Shown here piece by piece: positions 25,620 to 37,302 of a stretch of 38,680 bases of DNA. The DNA comes from Smittium culicis. Its lineage: Eukaryota; Kickxellomycota; Harpellomycetes; Harpellales; Legeriomycetaceae. The notes below the pieces were generated by a model. The model worked only from the letters and a program-made list of their open reading frames with translations. It ran no database searches and had not been told where the DNA came from. Every line of letters begins with the position of its first letter. Position 1 is the stretch's first letter. The position numbers were made by a program, and so were the translations under genes. The stretch lies in the NCBI GenBank assembly GCA_001970855.1, contig LSSN01000356.1, positions 1 to 38,680 of the forward strand, written 5' to 3'.

Positions 25620-27896
25620 ATGGTGTCCCCAACTACAGATAACAAAATTAACGGAGCCACTGAAACTCTACTCAAAGCAGAAAAAAAAATCAAATCCTCT
25701 AAAAAGGACAGAGACTCCAAAAAGGACAAATCATCAAAAAAAGACAAATCTTCCAGTAAAGATAAATCTTCTAAAAAAAGAAAAATAGACTCAGAAAATC
25801 CCGAATCCATAGATAATAGCAGCACCGAAAGCAGCACAGCCGTTTCTAGGGATGATCAATACAGTTCAGACAGCGATGCCCATTCCTCAAAAATACAAAA
25901 AATAGAATCAAAAGAAGAACTTTCATACGATGAAGATTCTGAAGTTTATGATCTTAAGCCTGAAGACGAGATTATCATTAATGAAGTAGATGAGGATGAC
26001 GAAAATGCTGCCGCTGAAAAATCAAATGAGCTTTCTTTAGATAACTTCGATTTGAATAGCCAAATCAAACAAAATTTGTTGAATAAAGGCATTTCATCCC
26101 TTTTCCAAATCCAAGCAGCTGTATTAAGACCAATTTTGGACGGTAAAGATATTCTTGCTAGAGCTAGAACTGGTACTGGTAAGACACTTGCTTTCGCTCT
26201 CCCAATAGCCAATACTTTAATGAAAGTTAATGTATCCAAGAAATACGGTCGTTCTCCACGTGCAATCATCATGGCACCTACTAGAGAATTAGCCAAACAA
26301 GTTTCCTTAGAATTTGACAGTATTTGCAGCGATTTGTCTGTTGACTGCTTTTATGGTGGAACTCCAATGGACTCTCAATACCGTGCCCTCAGATCTGGTC
26401 TTGATGTTTTGGTAGGTACTCCTGGTCGTATCCTCGATCACTTGGAAAGAGGTTCTCTTAAATTAACAGACGTTGAATTTGTATGTCTTGATGAAGCCGA
26501 TCAAATGCTTGATATAGGCTTTAAAGAGGCTATGGAAAGTGTCTTGAAGACTGTTAGAGAGCAAAAAGCAAGCAATGATTTCCAAGTTTTGCTATTCTCA
26601 GCCACAGTTCCTTCCTGGGTTGCCAAAGTTTGCTCTGAATTCATGAAAGATTACATCAAAGTCGATTTAGTTGGTAAGTCAAAGCTCAAGACCTCTGAGC
26701 TTATTGAACATCTTGCCGTTCAATGTAATTGGGGTGTTCACAGAGACGTAGTTGCAGACTTGATTTCTGTTTACGGCCAAAGTGGTCGTGCAATCATTTT
26801 CGCCGAAACTAAAGCTGAAGTTAATAACCTAGTCAGCCATGGTAAACTCAGTGGATTCGCCAGCCCTCTACACGGTGATATTTCTCAAGCTCAGCGCGAG
26901 TCTACCCTTGCCATGTTCCGCGAAGGAACACTTAAATTCTTGTGCTGTACCGACGTTGCTGCCCGTGGTCTTGATATCCCAGAGGTTGATCTTGTTATCA
27001 ACTCTGAACCCCCACGTGAACCTGAAACTTATATCCACAGATCAGGTCGTACTGGTCGTGCTGGTAGAAGTGGTATCTGTATAACTGTATTCAAACCTCA
27101 AAAATCTCAATGGCTCACCATGATCCGTAGAGAAGCTGGTATCGAATGTAAATTGATCTCTCCTCCTTCAGTTCAAGATATTGCCAAGACATCAAGCTTG
27201 CAAGCTGTAAATAACGTTTCTAAATGTGATAAGAGCGTCATAAGCTTGTTTTCAGATGCTGCTCAAAACCTTGTTGACGAGTTCTATGATGGAAATCCTG
27301 TTGACGCTCTTGCAGCTGCCTTGGCTCATATTGCTGGCTACTCCAAAGGAATTAAACCCCGCAGTATGATATCTGGAAGTGCAACACACACAACTCTGCA
27401 AATGAACTTAACTATGACTGCAAGGCATCCTAAATTTGCCAAATCGATTCTTGAAAGAAACATTCCCGAGCTCAAATTTGAAGAAACAGATAACTTTAAA
27501 ATGACTGCCGATGGTTTGACAATTGTATTTGATATTCTATCTGACATCATTTCCATCAAACCAAAGAGCAATTCTGATAATGAATCTGATGAAAACAATT
27601 TCCCAGCTATTTACATTCATAACAAGCTATGGATTAATTCAAGCAGCACTTCTTTGGAAGTTTGTAATAAACTTCCTGAACTAGTCGAAACAGAACGCAG
27701 ATTTGGCAACTCTAATGGTTATGGAAACGGCGGCAGATTTTCGAACGGATATGGGGGTGGAAATGGCGGTCGCTCCCAAGGAGGATCATATCGTGGCGGG
27801 AATTCTAGAGGCGGTGATTTTAGAGGCCACGGTGGAAATAGAGGTGGATTCAGATCAAATCGCAGCAATAATTCTAATAACCGTAGTTACAGATAA
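25620..27896 (+). CDS. DDX21: DEAD-box RNA helicase, DDX21/DDX50 (Gu) family
   Basis: ATP-dependent RNA helicase, probably nucleolar and involved in rRNA transcription or processing, as for DDX21. It is a single exon of 758 aa. Residues 1-100 are Lys/Ser/Asp-rich with repeats of SSKKDK; about 100-135 are acidic. Helicase motifs are complete: Q motif (LFQIQ, 161-165), ARTGTGKT (182-189), PTRELA (220-225), TPGR (267-270), DEAD (291-294), SAT (327-329), RGLDIPEVDLVI (449-460) and HRSGRTGR (473-480). DVVADLISVYG (376-386) and VDALAAALAHIAG (561-573) closely follow DDX21; a GUCT-like domain follows at about 580-690, then a Gly/Arg-rich tail (700-745) with RGG units that should bind RNA. It has no intron, and its more C-ending codons set it apart from neighbours, consistent with strong expression. 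Yeast lacks a close orthologue, to my knowledge. Confidence 0.95.
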   Translation: MVSPTTDNKINGATETLLKAEKKIKSSKKDRDSKKDKSSKKDKSSSKDKSSKKRKIDSENPESIDNSSTESSTAVSRDDQYSSDSDAHSSKIQKIESKEELSYDEDSEVYDLKPEDEIIINEVDEDDENAAAEKSNELSLDNFDLNSQIKQNLLNKGISSLFQIQAAVLRPILDGKDILARARTGTGKTLAFALPIANTLMKVNVSKKYGRSPRAIIMAPTRELAKQVSLEFDSICSDLSVDCFYGGTPMDSQYRALRSGLDVLVGTPGRILDHLERGSLKLTDVEFVCLDEADQMLDIGFKEAMESVLKTVREQKASNDFQVLLFSATVPSWVAKVCSEFMKDYIKVDLVGKSKLKTSELIEHLAVQCNWGVHRDVVADLISVYGQSGRAIIFAETKAEVNNLVSHGKLSGFASPLHGDISQAQRESTLAMFREGTLKFLCCTDVAARGLDIPEVDLVINSEPPREPETYIHRSGRTGRAGRSGICITVFKPQKSQWLTMIRREAGIECKLISPPSVQDIAKTSSLQAVNNVSKCDKSVISLFSDAAQNLVDEFYDGNPVDALAAALAHIAGYSKGIKPRSMISGSATHTTLQMNLTMTARHPKFAKSILERNIPELKFEETDNFKMTADGLTIVFDILSDIISIKPKSNSDNESDENNFPAIYIHNKLWINSSSTSLEVCNKLPELVETERRFGNSNGYGNGGRFSNGYGGGNGGRSQGGSYRGGNSRGGDFRGHGGNRGGFRSNRSNNSNNRSYR

Positions 27897-29320
27897 ACAT
27901 TAAATTTTGATTAAATTTAGAAAGATCGATCGATTAAGCTCTTATTTGCTACCCATTATACCTCATTCATACTTTTATCACCTTTTTCTCCAACAAACTA
28001 GCTTCCGTGTTATTAATTTTTATCCTTTCATATACTACGCCCTAAATTTATCTTTTTCCAATATACTTCTTTTATTAAAAGATAAAATTTGTCTATAATT
28101 TCATAAATATATATACTTTACATTTCTCTATATAACAACTTTCTTAATAGCTTTCGATCGTATTATCGTATATAATTTGTTATTGGATTAAAATGGTATA
28201 ATTATTTGCATGACATTTTAGTTGATATAATATAATACATATCTCTTTTTCAGCAGAGTGTAAGAATCCGTTTCTTATTAATCATGAATATCAGAACAAT
28301 TACTTAATTTACAATGAACAATATAAGATCAATGGAGTCACCTTAAATCATGCAACTGAACTCAAATACTTAACAACATAAACTCGCCACCAACGAAAGC
28401 CCAACTTTTTCAATACATAAACATCCACTTTTCCATTCAACGGAAAAGCAAACTGTTTAATAGCTTTCGCACCTGATCCTTAGTTTTATTATTAGTTTTA
28501 TTCCATAGCCATTAGTATCAGCTTTCCATATTAGTACCCCCACTAAATAATAAACAAAATTAATTCCAGCCTTAACAAAAGGTTTTTATTGTTTAAATTA
28601 AACTTTAATCATCTATAATATTGATAAGTAATCAATAAATATGTAATTATAAAAAAAAAAAAAAACTAGTAGGATACATTTAACTGAAATGTAAAATTTA
28701 ATTAATTTTCAGTTACTAAAGATCTGAATATGTTGAATAAACCGGAGATTTTTAAATATAATTTAAGACTTTTAATTATAAAGATGCCCATAATTCATAA
28801 ATTGATTTTTATTAGTTTTAATATCTGTTATAAAAGGGTCAATATCCAGAAAATCCTTCTTCAAAAATAAAAGTCAATTTAATTTTTTATAATATGTAAT
28901 GAGATAAGTAACAATTATAATATTTTATATTATTCAGTTGTATTTATAGGTTTGTATACATTCAACTGCCACCAGATTTTTTTATTTAAAAAATATATAA
29001 ATAGTCTTCAGAAATATTATGAAAAAATCTGAGCCAATTTAAATCAATAAGAATTCATGAAAATCTAAAAAAAAAAAAAAAATTAAATAGTAAATGAGTT
29101 TTCGTAAAAAGTTGCAGGTAATTTTTTACTTTATTCATTTTCTTCGCGCGAATAATATATATATTTTTTTTTTTTACTTTAACCTTAAAAGTTAAAAATA
29201 AAGTTTATAAACTTGCACCATTAGTATATCTACTAATAAATTATAATTTAAATGTATTTTTTATTTAATCTTGAGGTATCAGCCTCTTAAAAAGCGCAGA
29301 TTATAGTTACAAGCCATCAA

Positions 29321-29348
29321 TTTTTAATTTTTAATTTTTAATTTTTAA
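29321..29348. repeat. TTTTTAA heptamer tandem repeat
   Basis: Four perfect head-to-tail copies of TTTTTAA in non-coding sequence. Confidence 0.9.
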
Positions 29349-29759
29349 CTTAAAATATACTCGATATTATTAATCCTAAATATTTTTTATTTCAGTATTT
29401 AATTTTTCGCACCATAACCATAACCCAAATTTCAATAAAATTAGAATTGAAATTATTTTTAATCTCCTATATTAATTTTATTAAAAAACAGATAGCACGC
29501 TATAAAAAATGAGTTTATATACAATATTTGTTAAAAATAATGCAATGATCAATAAAAATTTAAAGTACAAGTACAATGACTTTATTTATTTTTTTCACAC
29601 CTTTGAAATAAATTATTTAACTTTGCTAATTTAGTAGCTTTTTATTTAAAATTTACTAATAGTTTGGTAAAAAAAAAAGGCTAGTGAATGATTACCATTA
29701 AATACCCAATGTCAAGACTTTTTGTAAAGATATGTTTGATAAATGTGACAATATTTTTT

Positions 29760-29799
29760 TTTGCCACTTTTTTTAGTTGGCAAATGATTAAAAAAAGTG
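29760..29799. other. Overlapping inverted repeats (alternative hairpins)
   Basis: CACTTTTTTTA at 29765-29775 pairs perfectly with TAAAAAAAGTG at 29789-29799 around a 13-base loop. TTTGCCA at 29760-29766 pairs with TGGCAAA at 29778-29784. The two stems share bases and cannot form together. Location is about 730 bases before lipase 2; no function is known. Confidence 0.6.
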
Positions 29800-30529
29800 T
29801 AATATTGATTTTTAATAAAATGAAAATTTTATTAGCCCTTTTAAAGTTTAAAGTCATCATTTAACTAATACTAAATCCAACAACCATACATTAAATAATT
29901 TCATCTTTAATAAATGGTATTTATCTACTGCTTAGTAGTATCTATCAAATAGAAGGTTTTAAAATAAAATATTAATGAAAAATAAAAATATAATTGCGTT
30001 GAGGCCTAATATATTTTATATATTACTTACACATTAAGGGTTGTAAAATTTATAATATTACTGGCTTTTAAAACTATATGATAATTTTAATTGTCCTATT
30101 TGGATACAGTATTTCTTATGATTTATCACTTGATTTTCGAATACAATCAGCGTTTCCATTTGATATAAATGTTTAGTGCTAATATCTTTTTGTCGCTACC
30201 TACTACAATTATTAAGCCACTATGTTATTTTTTTTTAAAAAAATAGTAATTCCTAATACGTTATACAAAAAAAAACCTCCCCAAAGTACTTTTGATTTAC
30301 AAAAAAAATCTTTACCTAATAAAGTTCAAAAAATTACTTAGGTTAAAAAAAAAAAAAGCTTTACATGATACATTTTTATCTATTAAAAATAATTACATCT
30401 TGCATAATATGCTTAAATATATATAATGTGTCAAAAGTATGGTTGATGGTGTAAAGTAACTGAATTATAAAAAATTTTCAATTTCTTATAAAATAAATCT
30501 ATTTAATTAAACAAATCAAGAATTTAATA

Positions 30530-33500
30530 ATGGATAGCCTAGAATTAAACAATGAGGGTAAATATAAACATATTTGTATAAGTATAACTAATCATAGACC
30601 AGGTATTTACTGTATCAAACTATTTAATTTGACCTTTAGATATCAAATGTGATTCCATAAAAGATAATATTGGCCTAGAAAGCGAAAATAACGAAGATTA
30701 TTTTGAAATAACTATTAATAAACTGACTAATTTACAAAATGTGGGTCGATCTGCAATTAAATTGATTTATGGAGGTAAAGTATATATAATAGTATTAAAA
30801 ATAAAAGTAATAACGAAATATCAAAATTAAATAGATCAAGAGTTTAAGTCAGAGAATGTAAATGGGACTTCTGATTGGGCTCCATTGAGACACAGATTCA
30901 AGCTAGACGCAAAAGCTGATATTGATAAAAAACTTATTGTATGTTTTTTCGCCTTATTTTTTTTTTTTTTTACTTTTAATGAACTAAAAATAATTAAAAT
31001 AAATGATTCATAGGTAAAAGTATACGAGTACTATTCCATTTTCCCAAACAAGAAAATCGGTCAAACTGAGCTAAGTCTTAGCAATCTTTATCATCTAAAT
31101 GATTTAGACTCGAAGTAAGCTATTATTAATTATATACTTTTCACAGCGAGTTTTAATACATTTACTTTTAATAGGATACTTGTTGCTAAAAAACAGCTCA
31201 GTTACTTGTTTTTATGCGACTCGTCTTACATAACCAAGGATAACTCTTCGTCAATTTTGGATGTTGAAGTTCATTTCTCTTTAAAAGATAGTTCAAGTAA
31301 AATCAAAGATTCTGTGTTAAAGGATGTAGAAAGCAAATGTGTATGCTCGAAGGAAGATCTAGATTTTGTCGAAAAAATATGTAGTTGCACATTTTCTAGT
31401 CTTATAGAAGAAATGAGTGGCTTATATCTTGAAAATTTAGAAACAGAGAGTACTGTATTCGACGCATCTTTACATCACAAAACAAGTTTGAGCGCAACGA
31501 GAAAAGGTAAATATTAGTTATATGATTATGGAGAAATATAAATAGAATTCTGATTATTATAAATATAGAAGCTGATAAAGTTCAATTATCAGAAAAAAAC
31601 GAAAGTAAAAGTGATAAAAGAGTTTTAACTGAAAGCGAGATTGATGCAATAAACGAAATTAAAAAAGGAAGAGTGAACATTTCTTCAGATAGCTTTGATT
31701 TATTTTCACAGAATGAAAGCTCCAACAAAAAAAGTGAAAAAGATTTTAAAAGTATCATTGATGATGATGATAAAGACAAAGCTATATCCGACTTATACTA
31801 TGAATACAATAACTTTAAGATCATATATAAAGTCGCAAAGAATATTGCCAAATATGTAAGGTTTACTCATTAAAAAAAAATTAATAAAAATCTAATTATA
31901 CTTTAAAATATAAATTAGGCCGGCAGTATTAACCTAACAAACTATATGCTTTTGAAATCTGCTGTATTGTTCTACAAGTATCAAAACGATGTAACGAACA
32001 TCAGGTAAATATCTTCATGAATCATATGATGTAATTTATTAGAACTTACTAAAATAAGTACCTAATTTTTAGCTTAAGAATGTCAGAGCAAAAGCCCAAG
32101 TCGGTCCCAAATTCGACTCTCTTAAAGCCAGCATACTATTCAAGATTTGCGCTTGCTGTTTATGTAAGTTATAGTTAAATCGAATTGATGAGGTACAGTT
32201 TTTTAAAATAGTTAAATATTAATTAATTTTAATATTTTAATAGGGGTCAGGGATGAAAGTTCAGACTGAACACGGAACAAAGACTTTAAGTATGACTTTA
32301 ATTTAATTTATTTTTTGATATATTGAATTAATTATATATTAATTATAAATCATTTACTTTTTTTTAGTGTCAAGGAATGAAAAGGAATTTTTAGATAATA
32401 TTTGTGAATTCTTAGAAATAAAAAAAAGTCAAGTTTTAGACTTTAATTTCAAGGACACTTTTGTTTATAAGCCAGGGTATGCAATAATACACGACTTGAC
32501 AAATAACTCAATAGTTATTTCTATTAAGGGGACATCTGTAAGTTATCATAGGATATAAATTAAATTAATTATACATGTGGTACAATCTATTTTGATCATA
32601 TTTAGGATTTCGGGGATGCTTTAGCAGATCTGTCTATAAAGAATGTAAAGTGGAGCGGGGGTTATGTTCATCAAGGAATATTATTGATGTCTCAATGGAT
32701 GTTTTTAAAAGTTCTTCCTTTGATTTTAGCCTATTCTTTCAAAAATAAAATTCCAAACATATTTGTAACTGGACATTCTCTTGGAGCAGCTGTTGCATCA
32801 GTTTTAACTATCTTGATTCAGCACTATAAGGATGAAATAGAGAATAATGGAATTCCACTTAAAGGATACAAGTTCAATGCTTTTACATATGGATGTCCTC
32901 CTAGTGTTTCGAAAAGTATCATCGAAAGATTCGAGAAGAGACTAGAAATAGAGCCTTTAAGCAATATACTTGAGCCAACATTTGAAATATTTTCTTTTGT
33001 TAATGGCAGAGATATAGTACCGTCATTGTCCTATGCTTCAATGTCAGACTTTAAGGACTCATTATATCCTGCGTACAAACTATCGAATAGCATATTCGAA
33101 AAAATCGGGAATGTAATAAAAAGCTAGTTTAATATTAGATCAAATTCAAAATTTCATAATTTTAACAATTATTTTTTAATAGAGATTTAAGAGCAGACAA
33201 GACCTTAGAAGAATCAAGCTGGAGAGATACACAATTCTCGGAAATATACACAAGTACATTCTGGTAAATTCGAAACATGTTCATTTAGAAGTTCCTGGAA
33301 AAATATACTTGCTTTCCACTCCTGAGCTAGTAAGCGATTATAATTCGCAAAGTGAACTAGCAAACATAACTCGTTCAATTCTTTCTGAATTTTTGTTTAA
33401 GGGTAAGGACATTTTAAATTTATATATTTTAAAAAAAACATAAAGATATAATTTTACTATTAATATTTATAAAAAAAAATAGCCACCAAGGGGTTGGACA

Positions 33501-33796
33501 TGACAAAGATAAAGAATTTCAGATTTAAGACGGAAAATAATAGAATTATGAAGCCGATGTCTTTTGATGTTTATCGAAGCAAACCTCAATTATTAGAAAG
33601 GGGTAGTTTTAAAAGCACTATTTCTAATAGGTCTCAAGTTATTAACGCTTCTCAGCCAGGTGTATCAGGAAAGTTAGAAGTATATAATATCCCAAGAGAG
33701 GCTTTGAAGATTGTGGAGCTATCTTCAAGAATGCTAGCAGACCACTCTATTATCACATACCATAGTAGAATTTCCGACCCAAATAATTTTGCTTGA
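30530..33796 (+). CDS. C2-domain class-3 lipase (diacylglycerol-lipase-like), paralogue 2
   Basis: Predicted membrane-associated serine lipase, second copy of the family at 8564-12332. Exons: 30530-30557, 30640-30774, 30835-30938, 31014-31114, 31175-31506, 31569-31855, 31919-32004, 32073-32163, 32244-32289, 32368-32537, 32606-33112, 33183-33402, 33483-33796 (806 aa). A C2-like domain covers about 10-140, with VKVYEYYSIFPNKKIGQ as its late strands. An acidic/Lys-rich linker follows (DDDDKDK near 305), then the lipase core. Triad candidates are Ser518 in GHSLGAA, Asp596 in NGRDIV and His790 in ADHSIIT. Exons of 104, 101, 86, 91, 46 and 170 nt equal those of paralogue 1 in size and phase. Differences are a 28-nt first exon, a linker split by one intron, and an extra basic Ser-rich stretch of about 50 residues before the His. 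Substrate is unknown. Confidence 0.88.
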
Positions 33797-34182
33797 ATCA
33801 TAAAAGTTTATTTTTAATTTGATATATTTTATTATAATTTTTCAATATTTAGGCTTAGTAAACACTGGTTTATTCCTATAAACACAATATCAAAATAACT
33901 AATATAGTCAATTAAAATATTAAATAGATATTGAACATAATAATTCCTGTAGTGATCAATATGTAAAGGGTCTGTTTTTTTGTGAAATAAATTAGCAAAA
34001 AATGAAGACAGGTATATTTTGTTGATTAAAAATGCGATATAGATGTATTAAACCACATTATACTCCTTGATGACTTATAGTTTTGGAATTTCGATTGAAT
34101 GTATAAATAAGGGATAATAGTCTATAGAGTATAAATTGAAACTATGTTCTTCACTGTATGGCTTGTGTTATTCTGGATAAAA

Positions 34183-34198
34183 AAAATGGCGCCATTTT
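34183..34198. promoter_or_regulatory. Perfect 16-bp palindrome AAAATGGCGCCATTTT
   Basis: A perfect inverted repeat with an eight-base GC-rich core (TGGCGCCA) in otherwise AT-rich non-coding DNA, 641 bases before the UGO1-like start. Its form suits a dimeric transcription factor; TGGCGCC resembles E2F-type sites, but the factor is unknown. Confidence 0.4.
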
Positions 34199-34291
34199 AA
34201 GGCAAGTTCTGTATATGGGTAATTCTTTATGAAGAGGTCATTTTATAGTGTAAAGAGTTTCAGTGTATAAAATCGCATAAAAAATAACCAG

Positions 34292-34644
34292 CCAATGAGT
34301 AGAATATTTTTCATTTTTAGCAAATAAAAATTTTATATTGAAACGAAGAAATAGAAAAATCAAAATGCCTTTCTTGCTTCGCCAATAATACTTAAAAAAA
34401 GCGATTATACAGGCCAATAACATTAAACTGCAACAAAGTGCTCTCTTCGTTCAGAATCTCCCATATGAAGAATTATGATTAATGCTACAGAAAATCTTGG
34501 CTAAGTTGATTTAATTTGTTTACAATAAAGTACAAAGCTCGGCGACGCAAGCTATTGGACAAAAAATAGTTTATTCGGCATTACTATTTGCTATAATTAA
34601 GTGTTGCAAGCAAATCATCCGAGGAAGGATGTCCTCTGGCCAAT
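34292..34644 (+). promoter_or_regulatory. CCAAT boxes upstream of the UGO1-like gene
   Basis: CCAAT occurs at 34292-34296, 34382-34386, 34414-34418 and 34640-34644, with an inverted copy (ATTGG) at 34554-34558. CCAAT is bound by the Hap2/3/5 (NF-Y) complex, which in fungi activates nuclear genes for mitochondrial proteins. Use here is inference; the motif is short. Confidence 0.4.
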
Positions 34645-34838
34645 AAGTGCGAGGAACTTATCGATATAAACTGCCTCAAAAAAATTAGCGAGTTTAGAAT
34701 TTAGTTTATAGTTGTGCGCTTTTCGCAAAAATATATTTACACCTTATAAACGATAGTTACGATATTTTTTTTAAAGCGCAGTTTCAAACACTCGAAGCTA
34801 AAAAGTGGTATCAATATTCGATTGCAGTTTCGCCCTCC

Positions 34839-36552
34839 ATGGAAAACAGTAGAGCAGATTCGGCTGAAGGCTCCTATTTCAAACTTGACAATGACAAAAA
34901 ATACTTCTCCGATGATCCAAGTACAAGGAATTTAGATTCAGAGTTTAGCAATCCTTTAGATTTTTTAAAGCAATCTAAAAACGATTCTAACGTGGATAGC
35001 CTCCAACTCTCTGGATTTTCATCAGGAAATCAAGAGTATAGTTACAGTGATATTACAAATCAGGATGTTTTTGATCTTGGCGTTGATCCTTCAGCCCCTG
35101 GCGACGCTATTAGAAGCCTATTCACTTTTGCTGGATTTAGACTCGGAATTTCTCTTCTTGTCAATCCAATAGTATTGTCTCAAACTCTTTTGCAAGTACA
35201 GTGCCGATCAAATGAATTTAATAACGGCGACAAGCAAGAAGAATTAGATGTAAGCTTTCTTCTAGATATCTAAAAACTTAACTTTATTATAAAAAAATTA
35301 TTATTTTTTCAATCTTTTTGTATCTTGATAGAATTATGATCAGGAAGATTATGAAATTGAAGAAATCCAAAGAAGTTTACAATCTGGTTACACTACTAGT
35401 CAAAATCATCAGCAGATTGGACATGGAAAAACTAATAGAGATGGGTATATTGGCTCCGTCAGCATAAACAATAAAAATAGAATCCCAACTCAGCCTTACC
35501 AAATTGATCCCTCTAATCAAACAAAATACTCGGTAATAACCGCGTTATTATCTCATCCAACTGAAGGCACACTGAGCTTATTTAAAGGCTCATTTTCTCG
35601 ATGGGCATATGAAATGCTACATTTACTTCTTCAACCAACTATTGAAAGCGTAATTAACGAATCTACTGGAGTTTATGACGACTCTTTAAGTTTGCAATTC
35701 AACGACACTGGTACTACTAGCATATTTGCTATAATGGCCTCACATTTGATTGTTGGATATTTGCTCTCGCCGCTTGAAATTGTTAGAACTCGCCTTTCAG
35801 TTCAATCACTATCCCCTATTCACCGTAAATATAATGGCGTATTTGATTGTTTAAAAAAAATAAATAGTGAAGAGGGAGGTATTATTTCTGGAGTTTATCT
35901 AAACCCTTTCCACGTTATTCCCGCCCTTATCCAACACACAATCAATCCATTCTTTTCTAGTATGGGAAATGTCGTTTTTTCTAAACTTCTTGATTTAGAC
36001 CCATACATGGACCCAATCAAACTTAGCTTAGCAAGTCTGTTCTGGAGATTATCACAGCTATTTATCTCATTGCCTGTGGATACTATTAGAAAAAGATTAA
36101 TGGCCCAACCTAACTATAAATTTATTGGAAACGGCTCTACTGCGTCTCGCACTAAATTTAAAGAATTTAAAACCGTTGTCAGGATAAGCCCAGTTCCATA
36201 CACTGGGATGATTAATTGTGCTTGGAGAGTGATTACTGAAGAGGGCTCCTTAACAAATAAGCCAAACTTCAAAGAAATTCCAAATAAACAAAATCCGTAT
36301 GAATATCGAAAGAGATCCAGTGCTGAAAGAAATGGACACAAGAGGGATTCTGGTAGTAGACCCGATTCCAGCTCAAGTAAAAGCGCAAGATCATCTCACC
36401 AATCTAGCCAATTTGAACAAAAAACTTCTTATAGCGTTGGAAGCTGGGGACTAAGAGGACTATACCCTGGTTTAATTTCATCTGTAGCTCTTAACTTATC
36501 AATATTTGGTCTAAGAATCATCTCATCAGACATTGATGAGTCTGCTTACTGA
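34839..36552 (+). CDS. UGO1: Ugo1/SLC25A46-like mitochondrial outer-membrane fusion carrier
   Basis: Ugo1 is a modified carrier in the mitochondrial outer membrane that links Fzo1 and Mgm1 during fusion. Two exons, 34839-35249 and 35332-36552, give 543 aa (yeast Ugo1 is 502). The first 85 residues are polar and Ser/Asp-rich. Degenerate carrier signatures are SPLEIVRTRL (about 283-292) and LPVDTIRKRL (about 384-393), each keeping the P-x-acidic-x-x-basic pattern; a first repeat near 115 (NPIVLSQTLLQVQ) has lost it, as in the Ugo1 group. A Ser/Arg-rich insertion (about 455-500) interrupts the last repeat, before GLYPGLISSVALNLSIFGLR. Transport activity is unlikely given the degraded signatures. 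A regular carrier is an alternative, but length and the long N-terminus favour Ugo1. Confidence 0.82.
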
Positions 36553-37302
36553 AATATATAAATACCAATCCTCTTGTTAATTACTAAATAATGATGAATC
36601 AAGATTTTATTTTAGCGCCTCTCTTTCATATTTACAAATTTAGCTATAATAAATTCACTTATTCCATTTTTATTTTTATTCACTCATTAACATTCTTATC
36701 TAGTTTTTTAGTACTCTTCAAGAATTTATATATTCACAATTTAATTAATACAATAATAATTATTAATAAAATAGCTTTTCCTTAATTTATAGTTCCACTT
36801 GAAAATTCTTAATTAATAATTTAAGCTTTTTATTTTGTCAATATTATTATAGCTGTTATTTATCAAAGTGTTCTAGATATTGACATATTAAATCTATGTG
36901 AATACTTTTTTCTAGTTAATATATCTAGCATGTATAGGTATTTCCGGCTTGCGTCTTTGGTTTAAAACTGCTTTCGATAACTACAACTAAAAACGAAAAT
37001 AATATGTATAGATAAATTCTGATCAGTTCAACTTATAACTATTGGTTAGATTATGAAATATTTTATTTCTTTATCCATCCAGCCAATAGATATAATATGA
37101 TAACCAATTACCAATAAATCCATAGAATCCATTCAGCCAATCATTAATCTCATTGAATTATTCTGTAAAACGCTAAAAAAAAACGACCTCATTATAATCT
37201 ATTCTTTTTTTGAAGTTTCTAGCGTTCCTTGATTTGTAAAATCTTAGTTCAACATACACAGCTTTTAAGGCAATCTTTCAAAATAGTAACTTGTATTTGA
37301 TC
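36553..37302. other. Intergenic region, NDUFS3 promoter
   Basis: 750 bases without a gene; a 64-codon frame at 36591 is Ile/Phe-rich chance sequence. The CCAAT cluster at 37083-37141 is the main recognisable feature. Confidence 0.5.
37083..37141 (+). promoter_or_regulatory. Cluster of four CCAAT boxes before NDUFS3
   Basis: CCAAT at 37083-37087, 37104-37108, 37111-37115 and 37137-37141, all in the same orientation, 162-220 bases before the start codon. This fits control of a respiratory-chain gene by a Hap2/3/5 (NF-Y) complex. Four copies in 59 bases is dense even for AT-rich DNA. Confidence 0.5.

Larger units (their letters stand above)
27897..30529. other. Intergenic region, no gene seen
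   Basis: 2.6 kb rich in A and T homopolymers between helicase and lipase 2. It contains the 7-mer repeat at 29321-29348 and the hairpin at 29760-29799. The 13-mer TTAATAGCTTTCG occurs twice (28144-28156 and 28457-28469). No coding or RNA gene is supportable. Confidence 0.5.
33797..34838. other. Intergenic region and UGO1 promoter
   Basis: 1 kb with no supportable gene. It contains a perfect GC-core palindrome (34183-34198), CCAAT boxes (34292-34644) and a short hairpin GAGGA/TCCTC near 34621-34636. A 61-codon minus-strand open frame at 34238-34423 is Lys/Phe/Ile-rich and looks like chance. Confidence 0.5.

Noticed and set aside
27926..27936. GATCGATCGATC-like palindrome after the helicase stop
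   Set aside because: Short, simple-sequence and without a run of T or stem-loop that would suggest a function.
34238..34423. 61-codon minus-strand frame before UGO1
   Set aside because: Low-complexity Phe/Ile/Lys/Tyr composition and overlap with several CCAAT boxes; no recognisable domain.
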